Of a DNA stretch of 64,000 bases, positions 1 to 10,344 are shown in pieces. The stretch is from Zingiber officinale. Lineage: Eukaryota > Streptophyta > Magnoliopsida > Zingiberales > Zingiberaceae. Numbering within the stretch: position 1 is the stretch's first letter; the number at the start of each line of letters is the position of its first letter. Location of the stretch: positions 85,354,281-85,418,280 of the forward strand of contig NC_055999.1 in the NCBI RefSeq assembly GCF_018446385.1, written 5' to 3'. The translations under genes were made by a program, and so were the position numbers. A model generated the notes under the pieces. It was not told where the DNA came from. It saw only the letters and a list, made by a program, of their open reading frames with translations, and made no database searches.

Positions 1-1908
1 AACACAAACAGCTTTGATGTTTATAGTGACACCTCTAAATTGGGACTAGGAGCAGTATTGATGCAAGAGGGTAAGGTGATCGCCTACGCCTCCAGACAAC
101 TCAAGGAATATGAGAAGAATTATCCTACTCATGACCTCGAGCTTGCAGCAGTTGTGTTCGCCCTCAAAATTTGGAGACATTACTTGTATGGAGCTCAGTG
201 TAGAGTGTATACAGATCATCAGAGTCTGAAGTACTTCTTCACTCAAAAGGATCTGAATATGCGGCAGCGCAGATGGCTGGAGCTGGTCAAGGACTACGAT
301 ATAGACATCCTCTACCACCCAGGGAAAGCCAATAGGATAGCATATGCGCTTAGCAGAAAGTCCAGTGCTACCTTATTATCGCTAGCAGCCATGTCACCAC
401 CCCTACAGAAAGAGATCACAGATTTTGGTCTCGAACTTATAATGGGACAGCTCTCTACTATGACATTAGCATCTACCTTGCTTGGTGACCTTCAGACAGC
501 TCAGGAGCAGGACCCTGAAATTCAGAAAATCAAGCAGGGGTTAGCAGAATCAGAAGGTAGAGAATTCAGAGTGTCCGATAGTGGGGTATTGTACTTCAGT
601 GACAGACTCTATGTTCCAGATCAGGAAGAACTAAAGAGAAAGATTTTGGATGAGGCTCACATGACTCCTTATGCGATGCATCCAGGTTTCACCAAGATGT
701 ACCAGGACTTGAAGAAACGCTTTTCGTGGCCTGGGATGAAAAGAGACATCGCTAGATATGTTAGCACCTGTCTGACCTGCTAGAGGGTCAAGGCAGAACA
801 TCATAGACCAGGCGGAGTTCTGCAGCCTATCCAGATCCCAGAATGGAAGTGGGAAGACATTTCTATGGATTTCATAGTGGGATTTCCCAGAACCACGAAT
901 GGTTTTGATACCATCTGGGTAATAGTTGACAGATTGACTAAATCAGCCCACTTCTTAGCTATCAGGATATTCTACTCCATGGAACAGCTAGCTCAGTTGT
1001 ATCTCAAGGAGATTGTCAGATTACATGGAGTCCCACGAACCATTATTTCAGACCGAGACGGTAGGTTCACCTCTCACTTCTGGGAGTGTGTACAGACAGC
1101 GTTGGGCACTAAGTTAAAGTTCAGCACAGCTTTCCATCCTCAGACAGATGGTCAAATAGAGCGAGTAAATCAGGTACTCGAAGATATGCTCCGAGCGTGT
1201 GCTCTAGACTTCAAAGGGAGTTGGTGCAAATATCTGAGCTTAGCAGAATTTGCATACAACAACAGCTATCAGGCCACTATCGGCATGGCACCTTACGAGG
1301 CTCTCTATGGGCGGAGGTGTAGATCTCCAATCTGCTGGTATGAGAGTGGTGAACAGAAAGAACTAGAACTTCAGACAGATCTAGTAGCAGATACCACAGC
1401 AGCTATACAGCAGATCCGCCAGAGGATAGAGACAGCTCAGAGCTGCCAGAAAAGCTATGCTGATACACGACGCAGACCCTTAGAGTTTTCAGTTGGGGAT
1501 TCAGTGTTCCTCAGAGTAGCTCCCATGAAGGGAGTAATGCGTTTTGGGAAAAAGGGCAAGCTAAGTCCCAGATATGTGGGACCGTACCTTATCACTAGAA
1601 GAGTTGGCAAGGTAGCATATGAGCTAGAGCTACCACAGGAGATGTCAGCCATCCATAATGTATTTCATGTCTCTATGCTGAAGAAGCATATCCCAGATGC
1701 CACCCAGGTGATTGAGCCCCAGTCGGTACCAGTCCGCGAAGACCTCAGCTATGATAGTCGACCTATTCAGATAATAGACCGAGCAGTTAGGAAATTGCGA
1801 AACAAGGAGGTACCGTTAGTAAAAGTCATTTGGCAAAGTCACACAGCAGAAGAGGCAACTTGGGAGACAGAAGCTAGTATGAGACAGAAGTACCCAGAGT
1901 TATTCTAA
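1..1908 (+). pseudogene. Ty3/gypsy chromovirus (Tekay/Del-like) pol, RNase H-integrase-chromodomain, partial and broken
   Basis: The frame is open from the first base, so the reverse transcriptase lies outside the window. In order the translation shows RNase H (YSD near 22-30, [16 protein letters not shown]), an HHCC zinc finger ending CLTC, an integrase core (MDFIVGFPRT, then ISDRDGRFTS, then the ERVNQVLEDML region supplying the D,D,E residues), a GPY/F-like stretch (SPRYVGPYLI) and a C-terminal chromodomain ending ATWETEASMRQKYPELF. The chromodomain and wording fit the Tekay/Del clade of chromoviruses. Two lesions are visible. A TAG stop at 781-783 directly follows the last zinc-finger Cys, in the frame that otherwise continues to 1908. 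The usual ADALSR at the end of RNase H reads AYALSR, removing the last catalytic Asp. It is therefore inactive as it stands, though only lightly decayed. It lies directly upstream of its own 3' LTR. Confidence 0.93.
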
Positions 1909-1931
1909 GTTCGAGGACGAACTTTTTATAA

Positions 1932-1943
1932 GGTATGGGGGAT
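1932..1943 (+). other. polypurine tract of the gypsy element
   Basis: A purine-rich stretch (GGTATGGGGGA) lies immediately before the TG that opens the LTR, the usual primer site for plus-strand synthesis in LTR retrotransposons. Confidence 0.7.
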
Positions 1944-2067
1944 TGTAACTCCCGGAAATTCTCAAAATTATTTTAGAAATATTCTATGATTTTTCTGAAA
2001 TTTTAGGATATTTTTATGGAATTTTTAGAGTAGCGGAAGTAGCAAAAATAAATGAAGTCGTAAAATA

Positions 2068-2149
2068 GCCTACGCGGGTTTTGAACCCGAGACCTATTGG
2101 GTCCTACGACTTATAGCGGACTCTAGTAACCAAGTGAACCCAGTAGGGT
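2068..2149 (-). other. tRNA-like cassette inside the Tekay-like LTR
   Basis: Read on the minus strand, these 82 bases resemble a tRNA: an A-box-like CACTTGGTTACTAGAG, a T-arm CGGG-TTCAAAA-CCCG with a seven-base loop, a possible long variable arm (GACC...GGTC), and five pairable bases at the two ends (CCTAC/GTAGG). The anticodon stem pairs poorly, so this is not called a functional tRNA. The solo LTR at 43714 has a more decayed match at the same relative place. Confidence 0.5.
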
Positions 2150-3654
2150 CATGCTGAAAGGGAAGGGAAACAATTATATTTATATTAGAGTTGGGTGAAT
2201 TTAACCACTTAATATAAATAGGAAATTAAAAGAGGATTTATTGGATTTTATTCGGGACTTTCCTCCTTCTAACCCTAACCTCACGTCGCCCCCTCCCTCC
2301 TCTTTCTCTCTCAGTGCACCAAGCCCCCAAGGGCTAGGGTTTCATCCCAAAGGCTCTAGGAGCATCTTCCGGCGACGACTCCGACACGAGGGCGCTCCCC
2401 TCCGCGAGAGGAACGCATAGACGCGAGAAGATCGTCGAAAGGATCGTCTCCTCCGGAAATCTAGCGATTAGAATAGTAAGAAACTTCGAGCAGGAGGTAA
2501 GAAACCCCTCACCTGCAGTATAAGTAGCTGTCATATGAATTTTATGCTTCATTTTAGTAGTAGGTAGATTTTCGGCACAAAGGATGTGAATTAGCGCATA
2601 CCAAATGTTTGATTAAATATTAGTACAGTTAAAATGCGACTTAAGCATTTTACTAGCTTAGCTAAATGCAATAGAAGCCTTTTTACAGCTTATATAGTCT
2701 TGCTACAGCTTTCATGGACTAGACGTCCAATGGGTGGGCTCCCACAGTCGCCTCTAGGTTTAGATAACCTAGTTCTGGGTTTAGACAACCTAGTAAAAGC
2801 AAGACAAGTATTATTAGCTTATGTTCAGTATTTTACCTTCTCAGTGGCACTGTACTGGATTAGATATCCATTGGGTTGGGCTCCCATAGTCGTCCCTAGG
2901 TTCAGCTAACCTAGTAAACCTACTAGATTCGGAATTTGCAACCCCGGATTTAGTTAGGGATGCGCGCACAGCAAGTACAGTTGCCGGGCCCAAACAGCAA
3001 CATGATTATGTATTTTAATCTATTATGAATATAGTTTTCAAACATCACAAAATAGTTATGTGGACTCAGTACAGCTTCAGCATCAGATTAGTATTAGCTT
3101 AGCTCAGTTTTATATCGGTGTAGTTTTCTGTTGATACAACATGATAGTTTATGATTAGCTCTATTGTTATGATCAGCTTTGCTTTTATGTGTTGTATGTC
3201 ATGCCATGCTTAGCATATTCAGTATGTATTTCAAATAGCATGTTTTAAAAACATAAATTGCATCGTATGCATGTTTTGTGAGGTAGATGGTTTCTTACTA
3301 AGCGTAAAGCTTACAGATACTCTTTCCTTATATTGCAGATAAAGGTAAAGGAAAGATGGACTAGCGGAGGCTGGAGGGCAATGCGATGAAGATGTGTGTG
3401 GATGGAACTTGGAATAAAGACCTTGGAGAAACTAGAAATACATCTGAAACTTTAGCATTTTATTGAGTTGATACTTTCTTTATTATCAGTTATTTTAATG
3501 TTATGAATCATGAAAGACCTGTTCAGATTATTAGTGTTCATGCTTAGAATGTCAGTTAGTGTTATTAGAATGTTTCCCAATCATCTTAGAACTTGTGTGT
3601 GTGATTGAGGCACGAAACAGTGCTGAAATCAGACTTCTATACGAAATCAGAAAC

Positions 3655-3985
3655 CCCCAATCGATCGGCCGATCGATTGGAGGCTTCTCAATCGATCAGC
3701 CGATCGATTGAGAAGTTCGTACCACGAACAGTAAGCTCCTGGATCGATCAGCCGATCGATCCGGATGCTTTCTGTCGCGAACAGAAAGTCCTGGGATTGA
3801 TCACCGGATCGATTGGCCAGTCTGGATCGATCAACTGATCGATCCAGAATATTGCCCCGAGCACAGTAGCATGCTGAATCGATCACTGGATCGATCCAAC
3901 CTGAGTTCCGCATACAGTAGCCACCTAGATCGATCAATGGATCGATCAAGCCATTCCAATCGATCCGTGAATCGATTGAGAGGCC
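3655..3985. repeat. array of GATCGAT palindromes in the gypsy LTR
   Basis: About nine imperfect palindromes of the form (A/G)ATCGATC-AGCC-GATCGAT(T/C) are separated by 15-35 bp of unrelated sequence. Some spacers repeat short words such as CACGAACAG and GCACAGTAG. The spurious Asp-Arg-Ser-rich reading frames across it are artefacts of the repeat. Confidence 0.85.
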
Positions 3986-4223
3986 TGATTTCAGTAAGAA
4001 ACTCTTAGTTAAGTTCCTTGACCATTGGGGGATGTAATATATGTCATGAATGGTTTAGATCACACCCCTTAGCTCATATAGAATCAAGAAATGATAATAG
4101 TTAGCAAAATTTTAATTAGTACAGCTTCCGCACCTAGACTTAGTGATGGTCATGGAATAGTTAGCACAGCATAATGTGACGGTCCGGCCTCACAGCTTAG
4201 TTAGTAGAAGGCGGGTCGTTTCA

Positions 4224-4678
4224 AGATTCTAGTTTTTCGAATTTGTAATTCGAATTTATGTTTTTTTTGTTTTTCAAATTTGTGATTCGATTGTTCTTTT
4301 TGGTTAAACCTAGAGTTATATAAGGAAATTAAATATTAGATTTCCTTAAAAGACTTTGTCTAGGCGGTGGTGGATGATCCTATACCCAAGAAGGACTAGT
4401 GCCTCGCCATGTAGTCCTGGAAGCCAATTTTAAAAATTAATATTTAATTGAATTTATAACATAGGTATATTTGGATCAATAGTGTTAAGTTCTGCTTGCG
4501 ATCCAAGTCTCAACCATTAAGAACAAATACGTTAAATTTGGAATCAATAATGTAAAGTTCCATTTGCGATTCCTAATTTAATTTCTAAAGAACACAATAG
4601 GTTATTAGAAAAGGTTCGACACTTGTACAAAATTTTTATACAGTGGAACCGGTACGATCTTCCTAGGACTAACCAACA
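4224..4678 (+). repeat. 3' end of a Copia 5' LTR, truncated by the gypsy insertion
   Basis: This matches 7293-7745 base for base over most of its length (shared blocks around CCCAAGAAGG, ACTTGTACAAAATTTTTATACA and AACCGGTA) and ends in the same ACCAACA. It is the surviving right part of the 5' LTR. The left part lies beyond the gypsy element. No primer-binding site follows; the sequence passes straight into reverse-transcriptase code. Confidence 0.85.
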
Positions 4679-5370
4679 GTTCCTTATGCTTCGGCTGTCA
4701 GAAGCCTAATGTATGCAATGTTGTGTACAAGACCAGATATCTATTTTGTCGTGGGCATGGTTAGCAGATATCAAATTAACCCTGGACAGGGACATTGAAC
4801 TACTATAAAGCATATATTGAAGTACCTAAGAAGGACTAGAGATTATATGCTAGTATACCAAGCAGATGATTTGCTTCCTATGGGTTACACGGATTAAGAC
4901 TTCCAATCAGATAGGGACAATAGTAAGTCTACATCAGGCTATGTGTTTACTTTAGGAGATGGGGTCATTGCATGGAGGAGTATTAAGCAGAAATGTGTTT
5001 CAGACTCAACCATGGAAGCTGAGTATGTGGCAGCCTCTGAGGCAGCTAAAGAAGCTGTATGGCTTAGGAACTTCCTAATGGACTTAGATGTGATTCCTGG
5101 TTTGCCCAAAATCATCACAATTTATTGTGATAATAGCGGTGCAGTTGTAAACTCGAAGGAACCACGAGCCCATAAGGCAAGTAAACATATAGAGCGCAAG
5201 TACCACCTGATACGAGACATCGTAAAGCAAGGAGAAGTTGTGGTCCACCAAGATTGCATCAGCAGATAACCTGGTAGATCCTTTCATTAAGGCCCTTCCG
5301 GCGAAAGCTTTTAATCGGCATGTGGAGGGGATGGGAATCAGATGTATGACAGCAGATATGACAGCTTAGT
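4679..5370 (+). pseudogene. Copia RT end and RNase H remnant
   Basis: From VPYASAVRSLMYAM (reverse-transcriptase end) the frame runs through the Copia RNase H: SKSTSGYVFTLG, DSTMEAEYVAASEAAKEAVW, IYCDNSGAV, then KHIERKYHLIRD. It has a TGA at 4796-4798, a TAA at 4895-4897 and a frameshift near 5250, after which KIASADNLVDPF continues in another frame. Gag, protease, integrase and most of RT are gone: the code starts directly at the end of the 5' LTR. It is dead, and is a deletion derivative of a Copia element. Confidence 0.92.
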
Positions 5371-5391
5371 CTTTTAGTATAAGTGGGAGAT

Positions 5392-7745
5392 TGTTAGAGT
5401 GTATACTAAAAGCCTAGCTTTTGTAAACATTTATTTTGAAATAAGCAATCACATTGGTCAAATATCTACATTTATGCTAAGTGTAGTTGTTCAATTAATT
5501 TATATTATATATAACATGGTGAGTGGTGTCACACATAGAAGATCATGTTATCGGTTCTTTATAAATTATAAACAGTAGCTCACGAATAAGATGGAAAGGA
5601 ACAAACCATTGGAATAGTTGTAACGTAATTAGGTATTAGTTTATCTTGACTAATAAATTACACTAGTACACTCTGAGTGTATTGAGCAGGACCATTTAAG
5701 GTAAGTTCTTTTTATACTGACTTGATAAAAGAACAAGACCTTAGTTATTATGGAAGTGTGTGCTCTTAATCCTAATATAATAACAAGTACATATATTTAA
5801 TATTTATTTCTTTGATTTATCAAAGGGTGAGATTTAGCTCGATAAATCAAAAGGCCCGATAAGTTGGGAAATGATATTACTTATAGTGTGTTGTTGAATA
5901 TAGAAGGAAATTGTGTCCTAGTAATCTAGGTTGATAATGCCCCCAAGAGGAGCTCATAAGGATTGTTATGTTAAACCCTACAGGTGGACTTAGTCCGACA
6001 TGACGATAAGGTTGAGTGGTACTACTCTTGGACTAAGATATTAATTAAAGTGAGTTGTCAGTAACCCGTTTGATTAGTGGTCATTCTACATCTTAAACAC
6101 AGAGAGACTAACACACTCATGATAAGAAGAAGCCCAAAAATATAATTTGTGATTGGTGCGGTAGTTCAATAATAATTCTTTAGTGGTATGAATTATTATT
6201 GATGAAATTAAGTTGGGTGTTCGGGGCGAACACGGGAAGCTTAATTTCATCGGGAGACCAAAATTAATTCCTCCTCTCGGTCCCTATCGTAGTCTCTTGT
6301 ATATAAAGAATTATATCTACCTATACCCACCTTCCTACCCACCCTTAGGTGGCCGGCCAAGTTAGCTTGGAGCCCAAGCTAGGGCCGGCCAAGACCAAAA
6401 GGATGAGCCTTGGAAGGGACCGGCCAATGCTTGGAGCCCAAGCATGGTGTGGCCGGCCCTAACCAAATTAAAAGGATTTTAGTTTAAAATATTTCCTTAT
6501 CTGGAAGCCATGATTTAAAAAAAGAGTTTAAAAATTAAATATTTTCTTTTATAGTTTTCTACAAAAGATTAAGAGAAAGATTAGACATCTTTCCTTATTT
6601 ATAGTTAAAAGGAGGATTTTAATTTCGAAGAAAACTTTCCTTTTTGAAAATCATCCACATATTTTAAAAGAGAGATTTTAATTTATAAAATTTCCTTTTA
6701 TAACCAACCATGAAGGGAAAAATTATTAGAGAAATTTTTATTTTTGTAATTAAAACTTGCCTTATTTGGAGCTTGTGATGTGGTTGGCCATAATAGAGGG
6801 TTAAAAGGAATTTTAATTAAATTTTCCTTATTAACCAATGACAAGGAAAATAAAGGGACTTTTATTTGTAATTAAATTTCCTTATTTGTCATGACCTAGG
6901 AATATAAAAGAGGGGGTAGTGGTGCCTTCATGAGACACAACTCTATTCTATTTTCTTATCCTCTCTTCCTTGGTGGTGGCCGGCCCTTACTCCTTTGCTT
7001 CTCCTCTTCTCTTCTTCTTTGGTGGCCGGCGGCATCATCCCTTGGAGCTTGGTGGTGGTGGCCGAAACTCATCATCTCAAGGAGAGGTGCTTGGCCGAAA
7101 CTTGCAAGAAGGAAGAAGAAGGGCTTGGGTGGTTCTCATCTCGGTAGATCGTTGCCCACACAATGTCCGAGATAAGTAGAGGAATACGGTAGAAGATCAA
7201 GAGGTTGTTGCTTACAAAGAAAGGTATAACTAGTAATTATTTTTCGCATCATACTAGTTTTTCTTTATATGATTCCAAACACAAGAGGCTAGAGATTCTA
7301 TATATTCGAATTTGTTTCAAAGTTGTATTTCTTTTATTTTTCGATCTTGTGATTCGATTGTTCTTTTTGATTAAACCTAGAGTTATATAAGGAAATTAAA
7401 TATTGAATTTCGTTAAGAGGCTTTGTCGAGGCAGTGGTGGATGTTCCCATACCCAAGAAGGTCAAGTGTCTCGCCATGTTTGACCTGGGAGCCGATTTCC
7501 GAAATAAATATTTAATTGAATTTATAACATAGGTGGATTTGGATCTATAATGTTAAGTATCGTTTGCGATCCAAGTCTAAACCTCTAAGAACAGATAAGT
7601 TAAATTTGGAATCAATAATTTTAAGTTCCGTTTGCGATTCCGAATTTAATTTCTAAAGAACACAATAGATTGTTAGGAAAGGTTCAGGACTTGTACAAAA
7701 TTTTTATACAGGGGAACCGGTATGATATTCCTAGAATAACCAACA
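5392..7745 (+). repeat. 3' LTR of the Copia element
   Basis: The purine tract AAGTGGGAGA (5381-5390) precedes TGTTAGAGTGTATACTAAAA, and the LTR closes ...AACCAACA, giving TGTTAG/CCAACA ends and about 2.35 kb. The 3' part duplicates 4224-4678. A TATA-like TATATAAAG is near 6300. Around 6350-6450 GGCCGGCC motifs cluster, and 6470-6900 holds diverged repeats of 65-80 bp built on AAAGGA(N)TTTTAATT. The same LTR family appears in reverse at 15400-16580, and a short piece of it at 37153-37285. Confidence 0.85.
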
Positions 7746-8770
7746 TGACGTTGGAGATTGGTGGCCGAAATTACTACGAGTTTGCTGACGGGAGCAAAAC
7801 GGAGCTGCTGGAACCTGTGGCTTCTGTGGCAACAACACAAACAATTGTCATTCTTCAGAACAGCAAGCACCGGGAACTAGGGCATGATGGAGAATCAAAA
7901 GAGAAAGGTGATTGAGGTTGGCTTACCCTCGAATCCCCGAACACCTCCTCACGCCAGCGATCTAGGGCACAGTGTCGACAGGGGCGGCTGCGCACAGGGC
8001 AGAGGGATGGTGGCGCTGCTCGGGTCGAGAGATGGCAGCGGCGTTAGGGACGACGAGCTCCTCACCTCGATCAGTGATCCAAAAAGGGGACGGGGAACAC
8101 AGGCCGGCGAAGGAGAAAAGCTTCGGCGTCGAGTTGGCTAGGGCACGAGACAGAGGAATCTAGCGGTGTCAGACAGAAGAGAGGAGGAAGAGGAACTAGT
8201 GCTTCGGAAGTAGATGGCGGCAGCTCATCTCGATGAAGAGGATGAGGAAGGGAGAGCTTGGCGGTGTCGCGATGAAGGAGAAGGGTGAGTCGAGAGTCGG
8301 GTAGGAGATAGGGAAAAGAGAAGAAAACGACAGAGAGGGAGAGGGGAAAGTCGGGTAGAAATAAGAAGAGAAAGGGAAGATAAGGAAAGAAAATAAAAGG
8401 AAAATTAGAAACCTTAGGTTTAATTTAATTAAAGCCTAAGTTATTTTCTTATCAACTTCTATTTTAATTGGTTATTTTAAATAGACATTTTCTATACCTA
8501 TTAATTTATCCTGATAAACTACCTCATATAAACTCCAAAAAATTGTCAGAAAATTTCTAAAAATTTCATTAAGATTATTCCTCAAATAATCCTATTATTT
8601 AATTATTATTTTATTCAGTATTTTATCTATTTAGTTGGTAAAATATTTGATTATGAAATTTAAAATATTTGAGAATGAAATATTTAATTAACGGAATATT
8701 TAATTATGAAATTCCGAATACGTGATAATAAGATATGATCTTAAATATTTAAGTGAAATATTTAATTTTT
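7746..8770 (-). repeat. probable antisense LTR remnant (gypsy-like)
   Basis: The first 150 bp (to about 7900) are unidentified. From there, on the minus strand, the order is an AT-rich block with ATTTTTAGAAATTTTCTGA, a pyrimidine-rich leader (CTCTCCCTCTCTG), then GC-rich sequence ending with a donor-like GAGGTAAGCC. That is the order seen in the Tekay-like LTR at 1944-2520. No TG/CA ends were found, so the limits are approximate. Short open frames here have no protein-like features. Confidence 0.4.
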
Positions 8771-9296
8771 TAATGTGGATATTTTAATATATAATTATTT
8801 TTTATTAAAAAAATGAGTTCAGCGGGAATTTCAATTTTCTTTTGCGCCGAAATGGTGCCAAGCCATCTCGTTGCCATTCCTTTGGAACGAGGACGCCCAA
8901 AGAAGCCACCAAAGGTAAGCAGGGCGGCGAGCGATCGGACGGGCCCCGCTGCTTCCACATCCGCCTCTCAATTCGCGCTCTCGCATCTCAACGGCCAGAT
9001 TCGACGGACCGAGGAGGCGCTAGGGTCATCCTGATTTGTCGTCTTCCACACTTCGGGACTTGAGACTGGTCAAGGATTAAAAACTGATTTGACAACTCGA
9101 CGCATACACTTTTTGTCATTATCTTTTTGTTCTCTCTATATATAGAAATTTTTTCCTCTTATCTCATATTAACTGAAGGAAAACAAGGTAGCCAAGGTAT
9201 CGAGATGGAGGATTTTTCTATAAAAGGAAAAAATATACTCTAATTTGAACGCTTTATCTAATTTGTATTCTGTGTGTGTAATGCAAAGTCTATAAA
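8771..9296. other. upstream region of the next gene, no gene seen
   Basis: 8813-9065 is GC- and CpG-rich, unlike its surroundings, with short open frames I do not recognise. TATA-like words occur at 9135-9143 (CTATATATAG) and 9290-9295 (TATAAA, touching the first ATG). It probably contains the promoter and leader of the downstream gene. Confidence 0.4.
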
Positions 9297-10344
9297 ATGC
9301 CACAGTTTGGTGTCATGGAGAGCGCACAGTCGACAACTGCTCTGCTATCCTGCAGTGGCAGTGCCTCAGGCATGGCGGAGGACCTCCAGCTTCCTTCCGA
9401 CCTGCTCGACGACGGATTCTTCCACGACTTCTTTGTGGAGCGCGGTGTGAGTGTTCCTGCTGGGAGCAAAGGCGACAAAGGCGGCGACTTGGCCGGCCTC
9501 GTGAGGCGGAAGGGGATGGCTCGCCCTTTCCTACATGACGACGGCGAGGTGGCTGGCTGAGTTTGTCTCTCTCAAAGTGTTTGAGTTATCTTCTTGCGCG
9601 ACTGGTCTTAGTTTTGTCTCTGCAGGCGTGGAATCTGCACGCTGAGCCCGCCGGATGGGGCGCGGAGCACCGACGGCGGAGCAAGCAGGAGCGTGGACTT
9701 CTGAACCGACCTCCGGGGCACCCCCTCGGTCCCTTGCTGGCTTTGCATCAGCTGCAGGCGGCTCGAGTGCGTCTCGCCTCTTCTAATTTCCCTTCAAAAT
9801 GCCATTTTTATACAGTGTTTCTTCAAATTCTAAACCCTGTTTGCTCCAGATCCTTCACCTGAAGCAGCAGCAATTACTGCAGCAGCAACTGCACGGCGCG
9901 TGGGAGGAAACACAAAGCCAAGCGAAAAGAGGCCTGCCTTTTTCCCGTCGGACTTCTTTTCCACTCCACCACCAACCCCACCCTGAATCCGGCACGAGAG
10001 CACTCTTCCTTTGCCACTCCGGCGCGAGGAAAGAATCCGCAGGCACCGGAGTCTTCCTCCCACGGACGACCGGCAACAAACCTGAGCAGCAAAATCAGTC
10101 AGGTAAACTTCTTCTCGCAGAGCATCAACCAACTAGTCGTCTAGGTGTTCGATCGTTGGCCTCTTCCAGTCCAAAGTATGAAAAAACAAAAAATCAAAAC
10201 CGTTTTCTTTCTTTGCTGAACTATTCCTGAATTGTCTGAATTGTTTCAGATCCATTTATGAGAAGAGCAAACCCTGTGAGGAGCCAAAGGCATGGCCAGC
10301 CTGCAGCCACTGCGACCTGCCTTCCTGAGGAGTGGACCTATTGA
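9297..10344 (+). CDS. plant-specific LPxEWTY-family protein, four exons
   Basis: The proposed exons are 9297-9548, 9626-9766, 9850-10102 and 10250-10344; all introns are GT-AG and the joined frame is open for 246 codons. The family has no established biochemical role that I know. Recognition rests on three conserved parts: the N-terminal MAEDLQLPSDLLDD, the central SGARKESAGTGVFLPR (exon 3) and the C-terminal LPEEWTY just before the stop (family LPQEWTY). Exon 2 (47 codons) matches the family poorly; its donor and the exon 1 donor GAG|GTGGCT are not strong, so that part of the model is least sure. The start may be the in-frame ATG at 9372, which matches the usual family start; a TATAAA directly before 9297 favours it. 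No signal peptide is visible. Because all frames join and the C terminus survives, I call it a gene, not a pseudogene. Confidence 0.72.

Larger units (their letters stand above)
1944..4223 (+). repeat. 3' LTR of the Tekay/Del-like gypsy element
   Basis: The LTR opens TGTAACTCCC and closes GGGTCGTTTCA, imperfect inverted ends of the TGTAAC...GTTACA type. It is about 2.28 kb. A TATA-like AATATAAATA near 2210 is followed by a pyrimidine-rich leader (CTCTTTCTCTC). Inside are a tRNA-like segment (2068-2149) and an array of GATCGAT palindromes (3655-3985). The five bases after it (AGATT, 4224-4228) are the likely target duplication. The uninterrupted Copia LTR has the same AGATTCTA at 7293, which shows that the gypsy element inserted into a Copia LTR. 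The left copy of the duplication is outside the window. Confidence 0.85.

Noticed and set aside
2068-2149. A functional tRNA gene
   Set aside because: The acceptor and T arms are reasonable but the anticodon stem does not pair, so it is reported only as tRNA-like.
3605-3949. Asp-Arg-Ser-rich reading frames (also at 57138-57434 and 62112-62429)
   Set aside because: They are produced by translating GATCGAT/GATCGGT palindromes, and they have no start context or homologues that I know.
3655-3985. CRISPR-like look of regularly spaced palindromic repeats (also 57114-57370 and 41075-41560)
   Set aside because: This is a eukaryotic nuclear region. Repeats vary, spacers are uneven and partly repetitive, no cas-like genes are present, and the arrays lie inside LTRs.
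8813-9063. A small gene in the GC-rich stretch
   Set aside because: Frames on both strands are short, overlap each other and show no motif. It is more likely promoter or leader.
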